Shown piece by piece: positions 1 to 11,905 of a stretch of DNA of 64,000 nucleotides. The notes under the pieces were generated by a model. It did no database searches and had not been told where the DNA came from. It worked only from the letters and a program-made list of their open reading frames with translations. Origin of the DNA: Silene latifolia (taxonomy: Eukaryota > Streptophyta > Magnoliopsida > Caryophyllales > Caryophyllaceae); the NCBI RefSeq assembly GCF_048544455.1, contig NC_133538.1, forward strand, positions 36,705,469 through 36,769,468. The letters run 5' to 3'. The translations under genes and the position numbers were made by a program. Positions within the stretch are counted from its first letter, which is position 1. The number at the start of each line of letters is the position of its first letter.

Positions 1-640
1 CTAACTAAAGGGGAATTCGTTATTGGTAATTAATTAGTAATTAGTATTTATAATAGGGGTAATTAAGGGGTAACAATAAGGGGCTTTGTAGTGTATATTA
101 GTATAGGATGTATTGTGATAGTTATTATGTAATTTGTATAGGATGAGACGGTTCCTTGAGACGATTTCGGTCCGGATTCGATTAGCTTCAAGAGATTTTT
201 AAAAGGTAGGTTAATCTTACTAGGTTTCAATAATGTGATGTTGTTTATGTTGATGTTGTAGTTAGTCTTACATAATTAGAGCATTTGCATTATAACATGT
301 TTAGTGGTAATTATGTCATTAAGAGGATGATTATGATATAATGGGTGTGGTTCACGTATTGGTCATTATCATATATGTTGGAGGATTTGTTGTTGTTGTT
401 GTTGTCGTTGTTGTTTTTGTTGTTGTTGTTGTTGTTCTTTTTGTTGTTGTTTTGGAGACGTAAGACGGTTTGGAGATCGTTTTACGCTTAAGTCGTCTCT
501 TAGATCTTCCCACTTCAAGAGGAATGTGCACATTAATGGCTTCAGTTACGGCGGGACTCGTGTGGTTCAGACACGACGTTTGGTGTGTCCTAGTACCTGT
601 TCGTGGTTATCGGCATGCTTGGGCGTGTCCCCGTACCGGT
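1..640 (+). repeat. Tekay-type LTR, left part (split by copia F1)
   Basis: Non-coding sequence that continues at 9183 after the copia insertion. It shares with the E1 and E2 LTRs the segment around 520-540 (GTGCACATTAATGG), preceded by a small inverted repeat. Together with 9183-9659, which ends in GGTGTTACA like the B and E2 LTRs, it looks like one plus-oriented LTR. No primer site follows its end, so it is a solo LTR or a 3' LTR whose internal part lies outside the window. The family assignment rests on similarity to B and E; the left boundary is not visible. Confidence 0.6.
387..453. repeat. (TTG)n microsatellite
   Basis: Imperfect TTG/GTT trinucleotide run with a few interruptions, inside the leftmost LTR. 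No coding frame uses it. Confidence 0.85.
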
Positions 641-1903
641 TTTTAGGTTCATATACCTATTATTAGACATCTCTAATAGTGATTTAATTAATATTTAATA
701 TGAGTTCTTTAGATCTAGTGCATGCATAACTTAATAAGAAATAAAATGAGAAAATAATGTTCCTTACATTGTTAAATGGTACGAAATGGGCACAAGTAAG
801 ATCTTCTACCTTCACTTGTTCTTGAGCTATGATAAATATAAGGATGATCCTCCAAGACTCTATATTAGAAGCCCTCCTTTTGATTCCACCCAAGATTTAA
901 CCCAAAAATTACTACTAATGTTAACTAGATATTATGTAGTAATGTACCTTTAAATATTACTAATATTACTAATACAACTACACTAGTAATATATCACAAA
1001 TATTAGTATTTGAGTGGTTTTTGAGGTTTTGCATGTGATGATGAGATGAGCATTTTTGAGAGAATAAGTATGAGAAAAAGAGAACAACAAAGTGTTCTTC
1101 TCAACACTTGAAAGTTCCGGCCATTGTGCTCTTTATAGAGCATTTTGGTCTTCTCTAAAATCACATGCAAATGCTTTATTGGTAGTGTCATATTTGGTAG
1201 AGGCAACATCACAAGTGGTGCTTGTGTCATAAGATTTTTAGACAAAATAGAAGACCTAGGACAAGTGTCCTATCTCCTCCAAAAATCGCTGCCTATGCTT
1301 TATTTTAGTCCATTTTGTCTTATAATATTTGTCCCACAAATGCTTATAAGTCTTATGTTTAATTATCTTACATAATTAAATATTAATTTGATCATACAAC
1401 AATTATGTGACAAATAAATAAACATATATTCACTCAACTTATTGAGTAATATTTTACCATTATATCAACATATAATGGGTCCCATAAGAGCTAGTTAGTT
1501 AAGTTTACAATCTTTTGTAAATGTAAATAACTAATTACCTCTACCTCAAAATATTTATAAAACCTCAACATAATTTAGTGAATTAATATATTAATCCACT
1601 AAATCAAATCTTATTTAATCACGTTATAATAAGATATAAAATCCAACTCATATAAATAAGGGATTAATTAATCTGTATCGAATACAATTAATTAATTATT
1701 TGTTTGGGTCTCATCCTATAGGTGTGACCTTAAGGGATCAACTAATCACCACCGTCAACAAGACAGTAACATCAAACTCTAGTCAGCCAATCGTTACTGA
1801 TTAATGTTGATCAGTTGACTATATAATTTATCATCCCTTATGTATTCTTAATTTGAGATTTAAACATGTGATCGCACTATTGTTGAGGACACATACTCCA
1901 ACA
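641..1903 (-). repeat. F1 3' LTR
   Basis: Direct copy of 7920-9182. It ends in TCCAACA; its first bases read TTTTAGG where the partner reads TGTTAGG, so the terminal TG is mutated here. A purine-rich tract in minus orientation (AAGTGGAAGAT) abuts its inner end, as expected for a 3' LTR. The minus strand holds a TATA-like CTATAAAGAG at 1131-1140. Confidence 0.9.
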
Positions 1904-3220
1904 ATCTTCCACTTGTCCAAGACAAGTGTGCGTCACCAATTCTCTTGTCCTATTACAATCTCTCATTCAATGCAAGGTGTCTTGCAGGTCGTACTTGAGT
2001 GGTTTCCTCGATCTGGAGAGTAACTGTTTGACTGGAGTTATCTACCGTAGATACCTTCCGAGCATGGCCACGCATTTTCAGTTCACTACTCCTCGAGTGG
2101 CCCTGAGATTTTAAACAACCCTGACAAGGGGGTGGACAATTCCTATTGTACTATTCCCTTCGTATAGCCACCGTTCATCATAACCCAAAATATAATCATT
2201 TGACTTCATTTATGTCAGACGTAGAGTATAAATCAAAGCCAATCAGAAACTTGTGCCAATTTGGGCAAATAGTCTCTAGTCAAAAGAATTCACTCATAAG
2301 AATACTATAGTAGCTCTTGCCACGACCAGGCTTTATGAATTTCCAGAACTCTATAAGCGGTCACTGCCCGACAGAGTGTCCCATACAGTCTGTCTATGTG
2401 ATCGACTAGTCATCCCATATGACCCTATGGCACTTGAACTTACCATCAATCGCATCACACTCTAGTCACTTCGAGACGTCACCTCCTATAAGTAACCAGG
2501 GGCGCATACTATGTCAATCCAGTCCACCTCAATGGGGTTCAATATTGTCTCAACAACCCATTTGGATTTAACAAAGTAATGGATGACTTTAAAGAAACTC
2601 AAACGATAAATGCGATTATCATATATGAATAGTCAATACTTTATTACGACTTCATATCTCATAATCTATAGTGTACATTTTACACTAGTTAAATCGCAAT
2701 GAAAGTTTCGTAAGTGGATATACCAAGTATCCATACATTCCAACTTTATGAATTGTTATTTCCTCCTATTCAATGTTATTTCTAATGACATGAATTTATC
2801 TAAGTAGATGTCTAATCTTCTTACTAGACTTGGGCTCTTATACTTGGAAGATGCTTCCATTGTTATCATATAACTTGTGATAAAGTCTTTGGTAGAGGGA
2901 TCTATTCTCCTTCCCTACGTTGACCATCTTATCACAATGTACTTAGATTCTGTTTTTAGAGCTTGCAATGGTTGAAACTAAAACATTTCTCTAGTCTCTT
3001 ACTCCTAAGTCAATAAAATCAGCCTCAGATTTCGACAAATCCTTATAGGTTTAGAAACTAGAGTTTGTGCAACCCTTCAACACACAACTTAGTATATCAT
3101 CCAAACATAAGAACGAATCCCCAATTCTCCTCAAGAATCTTAAGGGATATTCCTTAAGGCTTTCAAAAGACCTTCATTCGAATTAACTTGTTATTGACTT
3201 ATTATGCTCCAAGCATTTGA
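1904..3220 (-). other. F1 long 3' non-coding region
   Basis: About 1.3 kb between the end of recognisable RNase H sequence and the polypurine tract, with no meaningful ORF. It is much longer than a usual copia 3' untranslated region. The part from about 1930 to 2560 looks less decayed than the coding remnants and resembles a non-coding block that I recall from several plant copia elements. That last point is memory and was not checked. Confidence 0.6.
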
Positions 3221-5824
3221 TTCATCACGGCATGTGCATATAATGGCATACATGATCGATCTAATGGCGGAAACATTTAAATCGATTTCATGTGATCAAC
3301 AACTTATTTAGGGTCAGTGAATGACTATGACTCTATCATGGTAATTCCACTTTTTTCAATATGAATAACCTACTCAACCTTGTTGATGTTAAACAGATAT
3401 GAAAGAACTTATCATCATAAGGCTCTCGACTCTATGCCAATATTGTCTCAATTTTAACACATAGATTCGGAAATCTAGAATACATTTCACCTTTTTCCTA
3501 GTCTCCCAAGCACTCTTTCACAAAGAAGAGCATTGGTACATCATTCTCAATGAGTAATATGTTATCAACATATAAGACATGGGAAAAATAATTCTGGCTC
3601 CCATTTAACTTCATGTATAAACTTGATTCTTCAACAATGTGAATGAAACCATTCTCAATTATCACATAAAGGAAAAGTATGATTATTACAATCCTTTGAT
3701 GCTTGCTTAAGACCATTCTAGGATCGCTTAAGTAAGTTTTGCATAATATTTTAGGATTCTTAGATCTTTATCTAAGGTTTTGGGTTCCGTACACATCCTT
3801 CTCTAAATTCCCATTTTAGAAAAGCGAATTTTTAATATCATTTGCCATTCTTCATCAAAATGATATGTGGCAATTCCTAACATGATTTATCTTGATTAAC
3901 ATCTTCATGTCAATCTATACTTTAAAGAGACCATCGCCTTAAAATAAATTTACTCTTGAGTAAAAAAAATTTGTTGGATTGTAATGCTATGGCTTTTATG
4001 CAACGAAGTCGGTTAGGGACTACTCGCAATTGATCATTCAATAGGTCATAATTCCATTACTTTCGAAAAGTAACTTATTAACAATAAGACATGTGTACTT
4101 TACTCCCACTCTATCTCAATAGACTATAGTTCCATTACTTTCAAAAAGCAACACATTAACTATAAGACATGTTTGTGACGATCTACTCCCACTCTATCTC
4201 TTAGAAATACTTCTATCTTCTTATGAAAAAACTTTGTGAGTTACAAACATATATGGTGAAGTAATAGAAGTTCGTCTAGACTGACGTGTTAGCTCATATA
4301 GACCAGCTCTATTATGGCAGCTTGATTCATGTAATATGCGAATCTGATCCATGTCATTTGTTAAATAGACTTGCTATTTTAGGTTTCTCCAGGTTGACCT
4401 TTCGTTTAAAAGTATGTGTCCGTTTTGGATTGCAAATCCCCAAAAGTGAGTTCGACAACTCAATCCGACTCATATTAGTTTGATCTTATAGGTAGTGACA
4501 CAAGGTCATAATCCATAAGTGAGAATCTAATTCATTAATTAGATATTCGCCACCACGATCGGATCGTAATGCTTTAATTTTCTTGTTCTATTGGTTCTCT
4601 ACTTCCTTTTGTAATTCTTTGAATTTCTCAAAAGCTTCACTTTTATATTTGATTTAAGTAAACATACCCATATCTACTTAAATCATCGGTAAAAGTGATG
4701 AAGTAGTCATAATTTCCCCTTGTGGTGATGCTCATTGGACCACATACATCGGTATGCATTGGGCCCAACAAATCACATGCTCGTGTCCGTTTATCACTAA
4801 AGGGGGCACGAATCATTTTTCCAAGGAGATAGGATCTGCATACCCCATATGGTTAGAAATCAAACGGCTCAATAATTCCCGTCGACACTAGCCTTTTAAT
4901 GCGTTTCTCATTTATGAGACCTAATCGACAATAACAAATGTATAAATCATTTGGATCACTTGTTTTGAGTCTTATGGATTGCATGATATAGATATCTTTG
5001 CTTGAGTTAGAAGTGTCTAAAACATAAACACCATTAAGAGAAGTGACTTAGCTCATGGCCAAGTCATTTTTAAACAAAATACAATGATTGTTTTTGATGG
5101 CAAAAGAAAAATTCTTCTATGTCTAACATAGAAATGGAAATAATATTTTTAGACAAAGTGGGTACATAATAACAATTATGTAGATGCAACTTAAAATCAC
5201 TTAGCTAAGGCAATCACATAGGTTCCCTTTGAAATGGCGGCTACTCTAGATCCATTTGCTAATCGAAGATCCACATCACCCTTGGTAAGTGCTTCCACAT
5301 TACTTAACCCTGACTGGAGTGACAAGTCCAGCTTTGATATCTCCCAAATACTTAGGGAAATTTTGCTTCCAATTGCCCATGACATTGCAATAATGACATT
5401 CATCGTAGGATTGGGCACCCTTCTTAGTTTTGGTTATGGTAGTCTCACTAACCAGTTCCAATCTATTATCAGGTTCAGGTTTCTTACCCTTCTTTGCCTT
5501 TCCTTTAATAATACTATTACTCCTTTCAGTTCCAAGGACATTCTCGCTAGAACTACCACTTAATATAATATTTCTCCTTGCTTCTACAAACAAGGATGCC
5601 TTGGAATTTGTGAGATTCTCCTCACAAGATTCTCTTACCAAAGAGGTGGGCTTGAATATAGGAGTGGGAGGTGTGGAAGTGGTAAGGTATCAAAGATTTC
5701 CATCCTTACTAATGCCAAAGCGTAGTTCTCTAGTCGTATCATTCTCAAACAAGGAGCAATTTTTATTGAATGATTGGAGCCATGAATTAATGGTGATCGG
5801 TGTAAGAGTATTAGACGAATCCAT
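3221..5824 (-). pseudogene. Copia gag-pol remnant of F1
   Basis: Minus-strand pieces align with F2. Around 3225-3290 is the RT/RNase H boundary. At 3498-3716 an RT piece has YVDN where the catalytic box should be YVDD, so a catalytic Asp is lost. At 4530-4800 is integrase core, at 4860-5060 GAG-pre-integrase, and at 5200-5300 protease-proximal sequence (TKGDVDLRLANGSR). At 5300-5420 is a damaged zinc knuckle (CHYC, then Asn where His is expected). Gag begins at the ATG at 5824 (MDSSNTLTPITINSWLQSF) but jumps after about 50 residues to the region before the knuckle, so most of gag is deleted. Stops and frameshifts are frequent. Not functional. Confidence 0.85.
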
Positions 5825-7905
5825 TGCGAATAAATAACTACAAAAACGGAGATGAAGGAAACAAATTAACATTTATCGTTATAATACTTGTAGATACAAG
5901 TATAGCATTTATATAGTGACCTCTACCGAACTATAATAAATGATTCCGAGATCCATCTTTATACAAATATGGGCCCGAAGAAACCGATACATCCCATACT
6001 TTATACAAATTTGGTGAATTAACACTTTAATTTATTCTACTTTAGAACTCTCGGTCGATGTTTTTCATAAAACCCATCTCTAGCCCCGGAACATAAGACT
6101 AATCATAATATCCCGTTGAGACCAACCAAATTTCGTTTGTAATAACGTTTTATTACCCCACTTACCTAATGATAAATGAAGGCACCTCGGGAAAACAGAA
6201 CCTACCCCAAATGTTACGGGGATTCATGGGTCCTACTATTTGGTAAGGCTAATCTCAATTTTAAAATTTAGTGAGAGGTCATGACAATTTATTATCTATC
6301 TATTTTAAGTGAACTAAAAGTCGAATTCTCGATAAGCATAATTGACACGGTCGATGACTCGATATGATATGCATGTGTTGTTATGGCGATTAGGCAATGC
6401 ATGCAACATATTAAAAGAAATGCTAAGTAAATAATAAATTCCTAGTATGGCCTTCCTAAAATAGAAAATCAAATAATCTATTTAAAATTCGGAAACCAAC
6501 TCCTTTGGTCCCTTAAATCTTCAAGTGGCACGCCTTCCAAGAACACCGTCTTTGTCGGAACGCCTTTCCGAATGGCACCGTCTTGAAGGAACTTCGGAAT
6601 TACAAATAATAATAAAATACCAAGCTATTCCTATTATACATTTGTAATATGAAAAACTAGTAAAAATAAAAGTGATACGAGATCACATTAAATTACATCC
6701 GAATCAATAATCCCTTACATTACGGGTAATATTGATTAAAACTAAGGCCATACTATGATAAAATTACGTAATTCAAAATTACATAAAAAAATATTACTTT
6801 CAACAATGAAATATGAAGCATTATAATAAGTGTCTATCATGCCAAATTATGTGCCAAATCGCCCTATTTAACTTATATCAATCATATATCCCGGTTTTAT
6901 GGAAGTTCATGATTTTAACTTATTAAAATCGTAAATTAATACTAAAATCTAATTTTTGTCCAAGTCAATTATCCTAACACTCTTAGGTCTCAAAAATTAG
7001 TCATTACTAAATTTTTGACAATAATTCAACTTGATATAATTTTATGCTCATTTATACCCCAAAGTCATAACATTTGTGAAATAAATCCAAATTAAATTAC
7101 AATAATTTTATAATTTTAATTTTAAATTTTTGAACATTCTAAAATATATCCATGACACTCATAATGTCAAAAATTATGGTTACAATTTTCGAATTTATTT
7201 CGAGAAAAATGTAGTTGCTATTTATCAGTTTTATCAAATAAAACATCTAAAGTATACAAAACTTAATCTAATTAATTATACAAATTTAGATTTGATAAGT
7301 GGGATATAAATTCAACCTAAAATAATTTACTCATGCCATGTAATTTGTTTTAGCTATTCATGCTAAAATAGTCATTATTTATGTTATTTTTACTCTAAAA
7401 ATTCATAAATCATGCAAAAATGAATCAAGTTCATCTTAAATTTTACACACAATGAGTAAAATGTGCATGTGACAACATATTAAAATTTTATGGCTTGTTT
7501 CGAAGTTTAACTATGTTTAACCATTTTACCTCTATTTAATTCATTTTTATCTCATAAAAATCATAAATCATGCAAAATAAATCAAATTTAAACGAAATTT
7601 TACATATAATAAGTAAAATATGCATGTGAGCTCATATAAAAATTTCAAGGTCAGAGACTATGTTTAACTATAGCATTTTAAATACCATTTTAATCATAAA
7701 AATGTAATAAAATTACTAAAAATCATTAAAATGAGCAATAAAATACCATAAATCATAAAAATGACATAAATACATTTTAGGACCAGAATATATAACATGC
7801 ATTAATATTTTGTGGCTTTATCTAATAAATCACAAATTTTTAGTTTTAATTAAGTTACTAATAACTCGAAAAAACTATAAATCGATTATGCATGTAACAT
7901 CCTAT
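5825..7905 (-). other. F1 long untranslated leader
   Basis: About 2.1 kb of AT-rich sequence between primer site and gag start, without ORFs of interest. F2 has a leader of about the same length, so this is a shared feature of the lineage rather than a random insertion. Confidence 0.65.
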
Positions 7906-7917
7906 GCTCTAATACCA
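7906..7917 (-). other. F1 primer-binding site (tRNA-iMet)
   Basis: Minus strand reads TGGTATTAGAGC two bases inside the right LTR. It matches the initiator tRNA-Met primer site TGGTATCAGAGC with one change, and fixes the right LTR as the 5' LTR. Confidence 0.85.
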
Positions 7918-7919
7918 AT

Positions 7920-9182
7920 TGTTAGGTTCATATACCTATTATTAGGCATCTCTAATAGTTATTTAATTAACATTTTAATATGAGTTCTTTAGATCTAGTG
8001 CATGCAAAACTTAATAAAAAATAAAATGAGAAAACAATGTTCCTTACATTGTTAAATGGTTCGAAATGGGCACAAGTAAGGTCTCCTACCTTCACTTATT
8101 CTTGAGCTATGATAAATATTAGGATGATCCTCCAAGACTCTATACTAGGAGCCCTCCTTTTGATTGCACCCAAGATTTAACCCAAAAATTACTACTAATG
8201 CTAACTAGATAGTATGTAGTAATGTACCCTTAATTATTACTAATATTACTAATACTACTACACTAGTAATATATCACAAATATTAGTATTTGAGTGGTTT
8301 TTGAGGTTTTTGCATGTGAGGATGAGATGAGCATTTTTGAGAGAATAAGTATGAGAAAAAGAGAACAACAAAGTGTTCTTCTCAACACTTGAAAGTTCCG
8401 GCCATATTTCTCTTTATAGAGCATTTTGGTCTTCTCAAAAATCACATGAAAATGCTTTATTGGTAGTGTCATATTAGGTAGAGGCAACGCCGCAAGTGGT
8501 GCTTGTGTCAAAGATTTTTAGACAAAATAGAAGACTTAGGACAAGTGTCCTATCTCCTCCAAAAACCGGTGCCTATGCTTTATTTTGGTCCATTTTGTCT
8601 TATAATATTTGTCCCACAAATGCTTATAAGTATTATGTTTAATTATCTTACATAATTAAATATTAATTTGATCATACAACAATTATGTGATAAATTAATA
8701 AACATATATTCACTCAACTTATTGAGTAATATTTTACCATTATATCAACATATAATGGGTCCCATAACAGCTAGTTAGCTAAGTTTACAATCCTTTGTAA
8801 ATGTAAATAACTAATTACCTCTACCTCAAAATATTTAAAAAACTCAACTTAATTTAGTGAATTATTATAGTAATCCACTAAATCGAATATTATTTAATCA
8901 CATTATAATAAGATACAAAATCCAACTCATACAAATAAGGGATTAATAAATCTGTATCGAATACAATTAATTAATTATTTGTTTGAGTCTCATCCTATAG
9001 GTGTGACCTTAAGGGATCAACTGATCACCACCGTCAACACGACCGTAACGTTAAACTCTAGTAAGCCAATCGTTCTTGATTTATGTTGATCAGTTGACTA
9101 TATAATTTATCATCCCTTACGTATTCTTAATTTGATATTTAAACATGTGATCACACTATTGTTGAGGTCACATACTCCAACA
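7920..9182 (-). repeat. F1 5' LTR
   Basis: Starts TGTTAGG and ends CCAACA on the plus strand, so it has the TGTTGG...CCTAACA ends expected on the minus strand. It is collinear with 641-1903 over its full length with scattered substitutions. Confidence 0.9.
8412..8421 (-). promoter_or_regulatory. TATA-like box of F1 5' LTR
   Basis: Minus strand CTATAAAGAG, conserved in the other LTR at 1131-1140. In the left copy it lies within a perfect inverted repeat (TGCTCT, TTAT, AGAGCA at 1127-1142). Assigned as promoter from sequence alone. Confidence 0.45.
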
Positions 9183-9659
9183 CCAGTGAGGTTATCGGTA
9201 TGTATGGGCGTGTCCCGGTACCATGGTGGTAGTCGTTTGATGTTATGTCATTCATACTAGTAGTCATGTTGCATGTTCATACACTTGAGTCGTGTCACAC
9301 TTCATTTGTTTATTGAAACTGACGTTTATCATGTATGTGCAATTGTCACCTATCTCTTTTGGGGTGTCCTGTGTCGATCCATATGATATCATTTTGTCAT
9401 ATGGGGAGCAGGCTAAGTGCAGGTTATTTGGATAACTCACAGGAGATGGGACAAAATTTATGAGTCACAAGACGAGTATAGTTGGTTAGAAGAGTATAGT
9501 GGTCATGAGTTGTATTTATTCATTAGTTAATGGTTTGTAATCACTAAACTTGTCATTTATGATAAATGTTTCTTTATTGTATCTCCGATCTACCGTCTTG
9601 GGAAAATGCGAAGGTAACATCTCCCAATTACCTTGGCCGGGTAAGAAGGGGGTGTTACA
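9183..9659 (+). repeat. Tekay-type LTR, right part
   Basis: Continuation of 1-640 after the F1 insertion. Features shared with the B and E2 LTRs are a GGGGAGCAGG segment near 9400, an AAGGTAAC segment before the end (GATGGTAAC in B), and the terminal GGTGTTACA. The bases just after the F1 insertion nearly repeat those just before it, so the LTR carries an imperfect local duplication of about 45 bp around the insertion site. Confidence 0.65.
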
Positions 9660-10132
9660 CAAAGGCTCAACAGGTGCCAACCCAATGCTAGAGTGATAGC
9701 TGTTGTTGTATGAACATTCTATCAGATCCACTCTAACCCCCGAACTCCCACTAAACTCCATAGCACAAGCTCGCAACGTATCCTCTAGAGTCTTGATAGT
9801 TCTTTAAGTTTGACCATCTGTCGCATGATGAAATGTTGTACTCATCTTTAAGGTAGTCCCCATCAATTCTTGTAACTCTTGTTAAAACCGTGATATAAAC
9901 CTCGCATCTCGATCCGACACTATATCCTTTGGTACCCCATGTAATCGTACCACATGCTTCCTTTACCCTAAAGCTAGCTGAATCTTACGCCAAGTATCGT
10001 TCAATAGAATAAAATGAGCTGACTTTGTTAAACGGTCGATGATAACCCAAATCATATTGTTACCCTGTTGAGTCCTTGGTAACCCCACCATGAAATCCAT
10101 AGAAATCGATTCCCATTTTCATTTCAGCACCT
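9660..10132 (-). pseudogene. Tekay-type integrase fragment
   Basis: Translated on the minus strand this closely follows the integrase of E2: ESISMDFMVGLP, then [37 protein letters not shown] and SYNNSYHSSIGLAP. It contains in-frame stops and at least one frameshift. It is cut on the left by the LTR ending at 9659 and on the right by element A at 10133. It is a fragment of an element opposite in orientation to B and E2, and served as the target for element A. Confidence 0.85.
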
Positions 10133-11866
10133 TGATGCGATCCCGCTAAGTGTTCACAAATTAAGATGTGGTCGTTGGTCACGGTCGAATCAAAACACAA
10201 TTTATAGCTCCACAAACAACTCTACAATTAGTAAAGAGGCAAGTAAAGGTCGGATCCCAAGGGACGGGAGTTGAAATGAGATTTCTATCGTAACTAGTGG
10301 TGTCTAAGGGCTGTCACAAATTGGGTTGATGTAGAAGGTTACTAAACTAAAATAGCAATGAAAATAAACAAGCAAGATGAATTAAAGGGGTGTAAACAAT
10401 TGATTAAAGGCACTAGGGTGTCATGGGATCATAGGGGAATCATGGGATATGATCATACAAACATGTTCTCAAATTATAAGCAAGCAATTATTGTTGTGAT
10501 GGATTGAGTTGGGTTATATCTTACAATCCTAGGAAAGTTTGGGTCCCGGAGTCGAATCGATTAGATTGTACAACACCTACAAGTCGACTTAATCTTCCCT
10601 ACTCAACAACATGCATGGTCTAATGAGACTCGAGTTGGGTTATGTCTTACAAGTCTCATTGAAAAGATAGAAGATGATAGTAAATGCAAGGATTCATAGG
10701 CTTAGCATTTCATCAAATATAACATGTGTATGAGTTGAGATCAAAACAAGCAAGCAAATAAAACATGAAAGCATATTAATTTAAGCATGAATCATTCCTC
10801 ATGTTGGTTTCCCCTAATCACCCATTAACCCTAGCTAAGAGACTACTCACTCATTATCATGTTGATCATGCTAGCACGGTTGTCAATCATACCAACAATA
10901 TGAAACATGATGAATAAATGAAAGTAATTAACAATAATTAAAAAGGGATTAAGAGATTATACCTACTAATGATTCCAATAATAAAGCAAAGATAAAAGAA
11001 GTACTAGAATGCTTGATTGAGAGGTTGTCAATCTCCCAACAATAACCCAAATAATCTTCAATTACCCAAAATAAAGGATGAACAAGAGAGAGATTAAAGA
11101 ACTAAAACTTGGATTAAAACTTGATTAATACTTGATTACAATATTAAAGAGAGATTTGATTGATATTAACTACACTAATTATTGATAAGAAGAACATGCT
11201 CCTCTAATTAGACTAATGGGGTATTTATAGTGGAAATTAGGGAGGATGCATTAGGTTAACTAAGGGCTAAACTAGTAATTACACTTTTTAAGTTGAGCAA
11301 GGAGGAGCCGGTATTTTCTGAGAGAAGGGCTTCTTTCTTCGTAGCTTGGAGAAGACAATCCGTGCTGTGCTAGAATCCGGGCGGATTCTGGCGTTGGAAT
11401 CCGAGCGGATTCAGAGGAATCCGGGCGGATTGTGGAGGTGGAATCCAAGCGGATTGTGGCAAAGCCGCTCGGATTATGCTGCTGCGGGACGGACGGATTG
11501 GTGACAATCCGCTCGGATTATCAGTCAGCAACAAATATTCTTTTCTTCTTCCCTTTTCTTCATAAATTCCTTGGGGATTTCCTTTGGGACTCAAGGATCC
11601 TTTCTCAACATTGCTCTTCTACTATAATATGTACAAAGGCCTTCTAATCTTGTCTCTCCTTGATGCTTGGTCATTGAATTCGATCAATTTAGTCTCGTTT
11701 TGCCATGAAAATGCAAGATTCTTACTCCTTTCCTACCAAGGGATCAAAATCTCAAAGAATATGCAAAACAAAGAACTAAAGATAAGAAATGACCCAAATA
11801 AGCACTAAAAAGCATGGGAACAAGGCTAATTCGGGGGCTAAATATGCGCCAATTATGGTCACATCA
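10133..11866 (-). repeat. Element A 3' LTR (1734 bp)
   Basis: On the element strand it starts TGATGTGACC and ends GGATCGCATCA. A near-identical copy lies at 19865-21501. It holds a TATA-like CTATAAATAC on the minus strand at 11221-11230 and an array of AATCCG-NG-CGGATT palindromes at about 11375-11522. Confidence 0.92.
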
Positions 11867-11905
11867 AATATCCCCAAACCGAACCTTTGCTCGTCCCGAG
11901 TAAAG
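11867..11905 (-). other. Element A polypurine tract with upstream hairpin
   Basis: The element strand reads GGTTCGGTTTGGGGATATT directly before the 3' LTR; TTTGGGGA is the likely primer for plus-strand synthesis. Just upstream (11885-11905) is a 9-bp stem with one A-C mismatch and a GGA loop (CTTTACTCG, GGA, CGAGCAAAG). C and D have hairpins at the same place with different stem sequences. Confidence 0.8.

Larger units (their letters stand above)
641..9182 (-). mobile_element. Ty1/copia element F1, minus strand, degenerate
   Basis: Two 1263-bp direct LTRs (641-1903 and 7920-9182) frame about 6 kb with decayed copia coding on the minus strand. A primer site for initiator tRNA-Met lies next to the right LTR, and a purine-rich tract next to the left LTR, so the element reads right to left. 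The flanking five bases CCGGT (636-640) and CCAGT (9183-9187) fit a target-site duplication with one change. The LTRs are very similar but the body has many stops and an internal gag deletion. Protein remnants match those of F2 in the same window, so both belong to one copia lineage. Confidence 0.9.

Noticed and set aside
1003..1245. Open frame on the minus strand, also seen at 8263-8511
   Set aside because: It is simply the same LTR sequence present twice; no known domain, and both copies differ at their ends.
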